Shown in pieces: positions 14,532 to 21,599 of a DNA stretch of 21,599 nucleotides (its first letter is position 1; every line of letters begins with the position of its first letter). Position numbers and translations under genes: made by a program. The notes below the pieces were generated by a model, which made no database searches, was not told the DNA's origin, and saw nothing but the letters and a program-made list of their open reading frames with translations. The DNA is taken from assembly GCA_046723645.1 (NCBI GenBank), contig JBKOUY010000205.1, forward strand, positions 1 to 21,599. The letters are read 5' to 3'. This stretch comes from DASQUK01 sp046723645 (GTDB lineage Bacteria; Actinomycetota; Acidimicrobiia; Acidimicrobiales; VFJN01).

Positions 14532-14807
14532 CTAGGGCCGCACGTGCCCGTCGACGACCCGCACCCCCTCGGCCCGGAGCCTCCGGGCGTGCTCCGCCTC
14601 GTGCCCGGGAACGAGCCGGCCGGTCGTGGTGACCACCCGCCACCAGGGCAGGGCGAGGTCGCTGGTGGCCAGGATGCGGCCGACGGCGCGGGCCCGGCCC
14701 GGGTAGCCGGCCTCGGCGGCGACCTCGCCGTAGGTCACGACGTCGCCGGGGACCAGCGAGGCCAGCACGGCCACCACCGCCTCCTCGAACGGCGTCAGGT
14801 CGGACAC
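14532..14807 (-). CDS. Alkyltransferase-like (MGMT-family) DNA-binding protein
   Basis: A 91-residue protein covering only the DNA-binding domain of the O6-methylguanine-DNA methyltransferase family: TPFEEAVVAVLASLVPGDVV, TYGEVAAEAGYPGRARAVGR (helix-turn-helix with the arginine finger) and LPWWRVVTTTGRL. The methyl-accepting Cys of the PCHR motif is replaced: residues 54-57 read PWWR. It therefore cannot accept alkyl groups in the usual way and probably binds O6-alkylguanine to flag it for nucleotide excision repair, as other ATL proteins do. GTG at 14807 is chosen, with TTG at 14816 possible. TAGGTT ends seven bases before the GTG, suggesting a leaderless message. Its promoter region is shared with the divergent dioxygenase gene. 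Confidence 0.85.
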   Translation of the reverse strand: MSDLTPFEEAVVAVLASLVPGDVVTYGEVAAEAGYPGRARAVGRILATSDLALPWWRVVTTTGRLVPGHEAEHARRLRAEGVRVVDGHVRP

Positions 14808-14831
14808 GACCCGCAACCTAGAGTTCGGCCC
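14808..14831. promoter_or_regulatory. Candidate overlapping divergent promoters in a 24-bp gap
   Basis: The plus strand has TAGAGT (14819-14824) seven bases before the ATG at 14832. The minus strand has TAGGTT (14820-14815) seven bases before the GTG at 14807. The two -10-like hexamers share the central TA of the near-palindrome AACCTAGAGTT. With only 24 bp between start codons both messages would be leaderless. Neither side has a recognisable -35 box. Confidence 0.42.
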
Positions 14832-15644
14832 ATGCGAACGCTGACGGGTGCGGAGGTCGCGAGCCACGCCGACCGGATCGGCGAACAGGGCTGGACCGTG
14901 GTCGAGGACGCCATCGAGCCCGACCTCGTGGACGAGCTCACCGAGACGCTCGGCCGCCTCGAGCGCGACCTCTCCGTCGTGCCGGCCGAGAACGCGTTCG
15001 AGGGAACCCGCACGGTGCGCATCTACAACCTGCTCGTGCACGGCGACGTCTTCGCGCGGGTGCCGGTCCACCCCAACGTGCTCCCGCTCGTGGAGCGGGT
15101 GCTCGATCCCGGTTGCCTGCTGTCGTCGCTGTCGTCGATCGCGATCGGTCCGGACGAGACCCCCCAGCCGATCCATTCCGACGACCAGCTCATCCCCATC
15201 CCCAAGCCCCACCCGCCGGTGGTGTGCAACTCGATGTGGGCGCTGACCGACTTCACCGAGGCGAACGGGGCGACGCGCCTCGTGCCGAGAACGCAGCTCG
15301 GGCCGTCGCCCGACTTCGGCCGGGAGTACGACTCGATCCCGGCGGAGATGGCGCGAAGCAGCGTGCTGGTCTGGAACGGGAGCCTCTGGCACGGCGGTGG
15401 CGCCAACACCACGGACCGGCGGCGCATCGGGCTGGCGTGCAACTACTGCGCCGGCTACATCCGCCAGCAGGAGAACCAACAGCTCGGCATCCCCCGTGAC
15501 GTCGCCCGAGGGTTCGACGAGCGGCTGCAACGCCTGTGCGGCTACGGCATCTACAGCGGGCTCATCGGCCACATCGACAAGCGCGACCCGATCGAGCTGC
15601 TCCGGGGGGCTGATGGCACCGAGATGGCCTGGGACCACATCTGA
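14832..15644 (+). CDS. Phytanoyl-CoA dioxygenase (PhyH) family Fe(II)/2-oxoglutarate oxygenase
   Basis: A 270-residue protein of PhyH type. The iron-binding facial triad is visible as His115-X-Asp117 in PIHSDDQL and His187 in LWHGGGANTTDRRR, with an Arg near 197-198 positioned to bind the 2-oxoglutarate carboxylate. WALTDFTEANGATRLVPRTQ is the usual strand-loop of the double-stranded beta-helix. Members hydroxylate many small molecules and lipids with O2 and 2-oxoglutarate; the substrate here is unknown. The ATG at 14832 has no Shine-Dalgarno sequence but a TAGAGT seven bases before it. It is divergent from the alkyltransferase-like gene and converges on cysQ with a 31-bp gap in which I see no clear terminator. 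Confidence 0.9.
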   Translation: MRTLTGAEVASHADRIGEQGWTVVEDAIEPDLVDELTETLGRLERDLSVVPAENAFEGTRTVRIYNLLVHGDVFARVPVHPNVLPLVERVLDPGCLLSSLSSIAIGPDETPQPIHSDDQLIPIPKPHPPVVCNSMWALTDFTEANGATRLVPRTQLGPSPDFGREYDSIPAEMARSSVLVWNGSLWHGGGANTTDRRRIGLACNYCAGYIRQQENQQLGIPRDVARGFDERLQRLCGYGIYSGLIGHIDKRDPIELLRGADGTEMAWDHI

Positions 15645-15675
15645 CGCTCGCGGCGCTTCCGGCCCGACCGGCCCA

Positions 15676-16434
15676 TCAGTCCCGGACCGCCGCCGCGATC
15701 ACCCGCTCGGCCAGCTCGGGCCGGCAGATCAGCAGGTCGGGGAGGTACGGGTCGGGCCGGTTGTACACCAGCGGCGACCCGTCCAGGCGCGACGCATGCA
15801 GGCCCGCGGCCCGGGCCACGGCGACGGGGGCCGCCGAGTCCCATTCGTGCTGGCCCCCGTTGTGGGGATAGACGTCCGCGTCTCCCAGGGCCACGGCCAT
15901 GGCCTTCGCGCCCGCCGATCCGAGGGTGACCAGCTCGCCGCCGAGCGCCGTGGCGATCAGCGTCGCCTCGGCCGGTGGTCGGCTGCGGCTGACGACCACG
16001 CGCACGGGCCCGTTCCGTGGGCCAAGCGGCGGGGGCGGCGTGGCGGTGGACAGGGTCAGGCCCCGGGCGGGCAGGGCGACCGCGCCGGCGACGGGGTTGC
16101 CGCCGGCGACCAGCGCAACGTGCACGGCCCAGTCGGTCCGGGGGACCTCGCTGAACTCGCGGGTCCCGTCCAGGGGATCGATGATCCAGACACGTTCGGC
16201 GGACAGCCGGGCCGGATCCGCCGTCGCCTCCTCGGACAGGACGGCATCGCCCGGCCGCAGCTCTGCGAGCCGGCGCATCAGCAGCTCGTGGGCGGCCCGA
16301 TCGCCCTCGGCCCCGAGCGCCTTGCCGCCCAGACCCTCACCGGTGAGGCGGGCACGCAGGTCGACCAGCATCGTCCCGGCCTCGGCGGCGAGCCGGGCCG
16401 CGATCGCGTGATCCTCGCTGGCGGTGACGGGCAT
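15676..16434 (-). CDS. cysQ: 3'(2'),5'-bisphosphate nucleotidase CysQ (inositol monophosphatase family)
   Basis: A 252-residue member of the Li-sensitive phosphatase family. Metal ligands are in LSEEATAD (66-73), in the signature WIIDPLDGTREF (83-94), and in EWDSAAP (197-203). The assignment as CysQ rather than inositol phosphatase rests on family resemblance and on location: it is divergent from cysDNC across 69 bp. It would hydrolyse 3'-phosphoadenosine 5'-phosphate (PAP), the inhibitory by-product of PAPS use, to AMP. The ATG at 16434 is supported by GGGGA five bases upstream. Several enzymes of this family in actinobacteria also cleave fructose-1,6-bisphosphate or inositol phosphate, so a broader role is possible. 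Confidence 0.88.
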   Translation of the reverse strand: MPVTASEDHAIAARLAAEAGTMLVDLRARLTGEGLGGKALGAEGDRAAHELLMRRLAELRPGDAVLSEEATADPARLSAERVWIIDPLDGTREFSEVPRTDWAVHVALVAGGNPVAGAVALPARGLTLSTATPPPPLGPRNGPVRVVVSRSRPPAEATLIATALGGELVTLGSAGAKAMAVALGDADVYPHNGGQHEWDSAAPVAVARAAGLHASRLDGSPLVYNRPDPYLPDLLICRPELAERVIAAAVRD

Positions 16435-16465
16435 GCTGTCCCCAGGGATACCAGATCCGACGGAA

Positions 16466-16494
16466 TTGCTTACCAAACGGGTCGCATTTAGCCT
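16466..16494 (+). promoter_or_regulatory. Candidate cysDNC promoter
   Basis: TTGCTT (16466-16471), a 17-bp spacer and TAGCCT (16489-16494) precede the cysD ATG by nine bases. The -35 matches three of six consensus bases. The same TAGCCT hexamer appears 17 bp after TTGGAA at the marR promoter in this window. There is no Shine-Dalgarno sequence before cysD, so a nearly leaderless message is likely. Confidence 0.45.
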
Positions 16495-16503
16495 GACGCA
16501 GCT

Positions 16504-17433
16504 ATGTCCACCAGCGCCTCCACGCAGCCTCACTACGAGTTGACGCACCTCCAGGCGCTGGAGGCGGAGGCGATCCACATCATCCGTGAGGTGGCGGCCG
16601 AGTTCGAGCGTCCGGTCATGCTGTTCTCGGGCGGCAAGGACTCCGCGGTGATGCTGCACCTCGCGGTCAAGGCGTTCGCCCCGGCGCGGTTGCCGTTCCC
16701 GGTGATGCACGTGGACACCGGCCACAACTTCCCCGAGGTGATCGAGTTCCGCGACCGGCGGGTCGCCGAGCTCGGGGCCCGCCTGGTCGTGGCGAGCGTG
16801 CAGGACGCCATCGATGCCGGCACGGTGGTCGAGGAGTCCGGGCCACGGGCCAGCCGCAACCGCATACAGACCGTGCCCCTGCTCGAGGCGATCGAGTCGC
16901 ACGGCTTCGATGCCGTGTTCGGCGGGGCCCGGCGCGATGAGGAAAAGGCCCGGGCAAAGGAGCGGGTGTTCAGCTTCCGCGACGACTTCGGCCAATGGGA
17001 TCCGAAGAACCAGCGGCCCGAGCTGTGGAACCTCTACAACGGGCGGCACCGCAAGGGCGAGCACATCCGCGTGTTCCCGCTGTCGAACTGGACCGAGCTC
17101 GACATCTGGCAGTACGTCGCCGCCGAGGGCGTGGAGCTGCCCTCGATCTACTTCGCCCATCCGCGCCGCGTCTTCCAGCGCGACGGCATGTGGCTGGCGG
17201 AGTCGCCGTGGGTCACGCTGCTCGAGGGCGAGGAGGTCGAGGAACGCACCGTGCGCTTCCGCACGGTCGGCGATGCCACCTGCACCGGGGCGATCGAATC
17301 GGCGGCGGCGACGCTGGCGGCCATCATCGAGGAGACGGCGGTCACGCGCATCACCGAGCGCGGCGCCACCCGCGCCGACGATCGCATCAGCGAGGCCGGC
17401 ATGGAGGACCGCAAGCGCGAGGGCTACTTCTGA
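16504..17433 (+). CDS. cysD: Sulfate adenylyltransferase subunit 2 (CysD)
   Basis: A 309-residue ATP-sulfurylase small subunit, about the usual length. The PP-loop SGGKDS (42-47) binds ATP pyrophosphate. Further family markers are FPVMHVDTGHNFPEVIEFRD, FGGARRDEEKARAKERVFSF, WDPKNQRPELWNLYNGRHRK, the FPLSNWTELDIWQY segment and the terminal DRISEAGMEDRKREGYF. With CysN it makes adenosine 5'-phosphosulfate (APS) from sulfate and ATP in the cytoplasm. It is the first gene of cysDNC; its stop TGA overlaps the cysN ATG (TGATG), giving translational coupling. The ATG at 16504 lacks a Shine-Dalgarno sequence. Confidence 0.96.
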   Translation: MSTSASTQPHYELTHLQALEAEAIHIIREVAAEFERPVMLFSGGKDSAVMLHLAVKAFAPARLPFPVMHVDTGHNFPEVIEFRDRRVAELGARLVVASVQDAIDAGTVVEESGPRASRNRIQTVPLLEAIESHGFDAVFGGARRDEEKARAKERVFSFRDDFGQWDPKNQRPELWNLYNGRHRKGEHIRVFPLSNWTELDIWQYVAAEGVELPSIYFAHPRRVFQRDGMWLAESPWVTLLEGEEVEERTVRFRTVGDATCTGAIESAAATLAAIIEETAVTRITERGATRADDRISEAGMEDRKREGYF

Positions 17434-18704
17434 TGGAGCTGTTGCGCTTCGCCACCGCGGGCTCGGTCGACGACGGCAAGTCGACGCTGATCGGCCGGCT
17501 GCTCTACGACTCCAAGGCGATCTTCGAGGACCAGCTCGAGGCGGTCGAGCGCACGAGCCTGGCCCGCGGCGACGCGTACACCGACTTGGCGCTGCTCACC
17601 GACGGGCTGCGGGCGGAGCGCGAGCAGGGCATCACCATCGACGTCGCCTACCGCTACTTCGCCACCCCCAGGCGTAAGTTCATCATCGCCGACACGCCGG
17701 GGCACATCCAGTACACCCGCAACATGGTCACCGGCGCCTCGACGGCCGACCTGGCGCTGGTGCTGGTCGACGCCCGCAAGGGCGTGCTCGAGCAGTCGCG
17801 CCGGCACGCCTTCCTGGCGACGCTGCTCGGCATCCCCCACCTGGTGGTGTGCGTCAACAAGATGGACCTGGTGGGCTGGTCGCAGGAACGCTTCGAGGAG
17901 ATCCGCACCGAGTTCCGCAGCTTCGCCATGCGGCTCGACGTGCACGACCTGTCCTTCATCCCCGTCTCGGCGCTGCACGGCGACAACGTCGTGGAGCGCT
18001 CGGCCAACATGGACTGGTACGAGGGCACGTCGCTACTGCACCACCTCGAAGAGACCTACATCGCCAGCGACCGCAACCTGATCGACCCCCGCTTCCCGGT
18101 GCAGTACGTGGTGCGGCCGCAGGACCAGGTCAACCACGATTTGCACGACTACCGGGGCTACGCGGGCACCGTCGCCGGCGGCGTGCTGAAGCCCGGCGAC
18201 GAGGTCGTGGTGCTGCCGTCGGGCCTGACGACGACGATCGCCGCGATCGACAGCGCCGACGGACCCGTCGCCGAGGCGTTCGCCCCCATGGCGGTCACGA
18301 TCCGGCTGGCCGACGACGTCGACGTGTCCCGGGGCGACATGATCTGCCGGGTCCGCAACCACCCCCATGTCGGCCAGGACCTCGAGGCGATGCTGTGCTG
18401 GCTGACGCAGGAGGGCGACCTGCGCGCCGGAGCCAAGCTCGCCATCAAGCACACCACCCGCTGGGGCCGGGCGTTGGTGAAGGACCTGCAGTACCGGCTC
18501 GACATCAACACGCTCCACCGCGACGAGGGGGCGAGCGCTCTGGCGCTCAACGAGATCGGGCGGGTGAGCCTGCGGACGACCGTGCCCCTGTTCTTCGACG
18601 AGTACCGCCGCAACCGCGCCACCGGCAGCTTCATCCTCGTCGACGAAGCCACGAACAACACCGTCGGCGCCGGCATCATCACCGGACCCACCGGGGCGGC
18701 GTGA
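17433..18704 (+). CDS. cysN: Sulfate adenylyltransferase subunit 1, GTPase (CysN)
   Basis: A 423-residue EF-Tu-like GTPase that drives APS synthesis by CysD through GTP hydrolysis. G motifs are seen as GSVDDGKST (10-18), the switch region around EQGITIDVAYRYF, DTPGH (87-91) and NKMD (142-145). Beta-barrel domains II and III follow (PVQYVVRPQ, GYAGTVAGGVLKPGDEV, and GRVSLRTTVPLFFDEYRRN near the end). It stops after domain III, so the APS kinase is not fused as in many mycobacterial CysNC proteins but encoded separately next. The start overlaps cysD by one base; the stop shares GTGA with the start of cysC. Confidence 0.96.
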   Translation: MELLRFATAGSVDDGKSTLIGRLLYDSKAIFEDQLEAVERTSLARGDAYTDLALLTDGLRAEREQGITIDVAYRYFATPRRKFIIADTPGHIQYTRNMVTGASTADLALVLVDARKGVLEQSRRHAFLATLLGIPHLVVCVNKMDLVGWSQERFEEIRTEFRSFAMRLDVHDLSFIPVSALHGDNVVERSANMDWYEGTSLLHHLEETYIASDRNLIDPRFPVQYVVRPQDQVNHDLHDYRGYAGTVAGGVLKPGDEVVVLPSGLTTTIAAIDSADGPVAEAFAPMAVTIRLADDVDVSRGDMICRVRNHPHVGQDLEAMLCWLTQEGDLRAGAKLAIKHTTRWGRALVKDLQYRLDINTLHRDEGASALALNEIGRVSLRTTVPLFFDEYRRNRATGSFILVDEATNNTVGAGIITGPTGAA

Positions 18705-19274
18705 CGCCGGACGTCGTCTGGCACGCCGGATCGGTGGGCCGGACGGATCGGCCGTCGGCGGGTGCGACCGTGTGGTTCACCGGCCTCTCGGGCTCGGGCA
18801 AGTCGACGGTGGCGGCGGAGGTCGAGCGGTCGTTGGTGGCGGCCGGACGGCCCGCGTACCTGCTCGACGGCGACAACCTCAGGCACGGGCTCAACGCCGA
18901 CCTGGGATTCTCGGCCGCCGATCGGACCGAGAACATCCGGCGGGTGGGCGAGGTAGCGCGGCTGTTCGCTGACGCCGGGGTGGTGGCGCTGGTGCCGGTC
19001 ATCAGCCCGTACCGGGACGACCGCGACCGGGTCCGGGCCATCCACGAGGCGGTGGGGCTCCGGTTCGTCGAGGTGTTCGTCGACACCCCGCTTGAGCTGT
19101 GCGAGTCCCGCGACCCGAAGGGCCTGTACGCCCGGGCCCGTGCCGGCGAGATCGTCGGCTTCACCGGCATCGACGATCCCTACGAGGCCCCGGAGCGCCC
19201 CGAGCTGCGACTCACGCCCGCCGACGGCGATCCCGCGGCCCAGGCAGCGCTGGTGCTGGACCTCGTGGGCGTCG

Positions 19275-19282
<8 letters not shown>
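18701..19282 (+). CDS. cysC: Adenylylsulfate kinase (CysC)
   Basis: A 193-residue APS kinase. The P-loop GLSGSGKST is at 28-36, the APS-binding DGDNLRHGLNADLGFS at 56-71 and the family motif DRTENIRRVGEVARLFADAG at 74-93; SPYRDDRDRVR and the lid segment DPKGLYARARAGEIVGFTGI complete it. It phosphorylates APS at the 3' position to PAPS, the donor for sulfotransferases and for PAPS reductase. GTG at 18701 overlaps the cysN stop by four bases (GTGA). The N-terminal 22 residues precede the usual domain. The 3' end overlaps the convergent ettA stop by eight bases, so the two transcripts must be antisense at their ends. Confidence 0.95.
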
Positions 19283-20951
<1,669 letters not shown>

Positions 20952-20998
20952 TGTGCGCGCCGACGGTACCGGGTCGGCGGATCAGGCCCGAATCGCGC

Positions 20999-21205
20999 TC
21001 AGGCAGCCCGGATGGACTGGATCTGGTCCAGGTGCACCACCACGTCGTCGTCGTCGACGACGAACCAGGCGCTGTCCTTCACGCACGACAGCAGCCGGCC
21101 GCGCCAGAGCGTGGCGGCCGTGCGGACGACGACATCGATGCCCAACAGGGGACGGAGCGCCTGGGGAGTCAGGGGACGGCGGTCGACCGCAATGCCGGGG
21201 CCCAT
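20999..21205 (-). CDS. Small 68-aa protein with SH3/Sm-like beta-strand pattern
   Basis: The ATG at 21205 is preceded by a perfect AGGAGG six bases upstream, the best Shine-Dalgarno sequence in the window. The 68-residue product starts MGPGIAVDRRPLTPQALRPL and continues with alternating strands: GIDVVVRTAATLWRGRLLSC, then VKDSAWFVVDDDDVVVHLDQ, ending IQSIRAA. A short helix followed by about five strands, with 'WRGRLLSV'-like and 'VHLDQIQSI'-like ends, resembles an Sm/SH3 small barrel, but I cannot assign a family. The gene is divergent from kgd and lies 47 bp upstream of ettA on the same strand. A function in RNA or protein binding is possible but unproven. Confidence 0.72.
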   Translation of the reverse strand: MGPGIAVDRRPLTPQALRPLLGIDVVVRTAATLWRGRLLSCVKDSAWFVVDDDDVVVHLDQIQSIRAA

Positions 21206-21208
21206 GGT

Positions 21209-21223
21209 GACCTCCTGCGGAGG
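21209..21223 (-). promoter_or_regulatory. Shine-Dalgarno sequence buried in a hairpin
   Basis: On the minus strand CCTCC-GCA-GGAGG (21223-21211) is a perfect 5-bp stem with a three-base loop, and its 3' arm is the Shine-Dalgarno sequence of the 68-aa gene. The message could hide its own ribosome site. The stem is short and the pairing may be fortuitous, because GGAGG only needs a CCTCC nearby. Confidence 0.4.
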
Positions 21224-21305
21224 GGGTGTGCTCGGGTTTACACCTGCGGGTTCGGCGCCTGGTGGATACCCGGATGACGCCAAGTCGAGAATCCCTGGTC
21301 GCCGG

Positions 21306-21319
21306 TACCATCGATAGCC
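21306..21319 (+). promoter_or_regulatory. Candidate kgd -10 element
   Basis: TACCAT (21306-21311), a good actinobacterial -10, ends eight bases before the kgd GTG. No clear -35 or Shine-Dalgarno sequence is present. The spacing fits leaderless or nearly leaderless transcription. Confidence 0.35.
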
Positions 21320-21599
21320 GTGGGTGACGCACCGCAATCGACCGACTCGACCACCACGCTCGGGCCCAACGCCTGGCTGGTCGACGAGATGTACGAGCAG
21401 TACCTCGACGACCCCGGCTCGGTGAGCGAGAGCTGGCGTGAGTTCTTCGCCGACTACAAGCGTGACGTCGACCAGCAGACGTCGGCCGCCAACAGGGCGG
21501 TGGCCGCTTCGCCACCGGCGGCTGCCCAGCCGGCTCCGGCGCCTGCTGCGCCGGCTCCGGCGCCAGCGACCGCACCCGCTCCCGTCAACGGGGCGCAGC
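21320..21599 (+). CDS. kgd: Multifunctional 2-oxoglutarate decarboxylase/dehydrogenase Kgd (partial, N-terminus only)
   Basis: Ninety-three codons from GTG 21320 run off the right edge. The first 45 residues include GPNAWLVDEMYEQYLDDPGS followed by VSESWREFFADYK, the highly conserved N-terminal helix of 2-oxoglutarate dehydrogenase E1 (2-oxogl_dehyd_N), which in E. coli SucA docks to the E2 core. An Ala/Pro-rich linker follows (AAAQPAPAPAAPAPAPATAP and more). In actinobacteria this linker leads to an E2-like acyltransferase domain fused to the thiamine-dependent E1 (Kgd/OdhA type). The fused layout is inferred from linker and lineage, since the rest lies outside the window. It is divergent from the 68-aa gene across 114 bp. 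Confidence 0.92.
   Translation, partial: MGDAPQSTDSTTTLGPNAWLVDEMYEQYLDDPGSVSESWREFFADYKRDVDQQTSAANRAVAASPPAAAQPAPAPAAPAPAPATAPAPVNGAQ

Noticed and set aside
12955..14535. Plus-strand open frame of 526 codons
   Set aside because: Antisense to the UbiB-type kinase, whose catalytic motifs are all intact; the frame itself is Asp/Gly/His/Val-rich without a fold.
15645..15675. Possible bidirectional terminator between PhyH and cysQ genes
   Set aside because: Only short CCGG-type pairings are present with no stable stem or T run; not supportable.

Overview
This is a GC-rich (about 70%), densely packed chromosomal stretch from an actinobacterium. The lineage markers are NucS/EndoMS mismatch endonuclease, an F420-type LLM oxidoreductase, a Kgd-type 2-oxoglutarate decarboxylase start, a VanW/PG-binding cell-wall protein, frequent GTG/TTG starts and apparently leaderless genes. 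Family variants throughout look most like Acidimicrobiia-type Actinomycetota, but that placement is inference. I see no mobile element, phage gene, CRISPR array, rRNA or tRNA. The window reads as ordinary core and metabolic chromosome with a few well-structured regulatory regions.

Layout, left to right. (a) 1-1381, minus strand: a MarR regulator translationally coupled to a truncated MFS exporter; the regulator's promoter contains an inverted repeat. (b) 1479-4415, plus: a small SH3-like protein, an F420-type LLM oxidoreductase and an aldehyde dehydrogenase in a tight operon. (c) 4426-10267, minus: from upstream to downstream, a 43-aa C2H2 zinc-finger microprotein, a VanW membrane protein, a geranylgeranyl-reductase-like flavoprotein, an HTH-only AraC regulator, a VOC protein, then a 295-bp gap full of inverted repeats, then nitronate monooxygenase. 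(d) 10342-12111, plus: an SDR dehydrogenase and a MaoC hydratase, a split version of the multifunctional enzyme type 2 of beta-oxidation. (e) 12121-14807, minus: nucS, an AarF/UbiB-type kinase and an alkyltransferase-like protein. (f) 14832-15644, plus: a PhyH-type dioxygenase, divergent from the alkyltransferase-like gene across only 24 bp. (g) 15676-19282: sulfate activation, with cysQ divergent from cysD-cysN-cysC. (h) 19275-20951, minus: ettA (ABC-F), overlapping the end of cysC. (i) 20999-21205, minus: a 68-aa beta-barrel-like protein. (j) 21320 to the end, plus: the N-terminus of Kgd.

How the genes fit together. The Cys genes make PAPS from sulfate and ATP and remove the PAP by-product. 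The SDR/MaoC pair would carry out hydration and dehydrogenation of a 2-enoyl-CoA. LLM plus ALDH suggests oxidation of an unknown substrate. NucS and the alkyltransferase-like protein are both DNA-repair functions but sit in separate transcription units. Many genes here lack a Shine-Dalgarno sequence but have a TANNNT hexamer 6-9 nt before the start codon, pointing to leaderless transcription. No gene in the window looks like an undescribed system; the best leads are the hairpin-rich gap at 5389-5637 and the two small proteins at 10136-10267 and 20999-21205.
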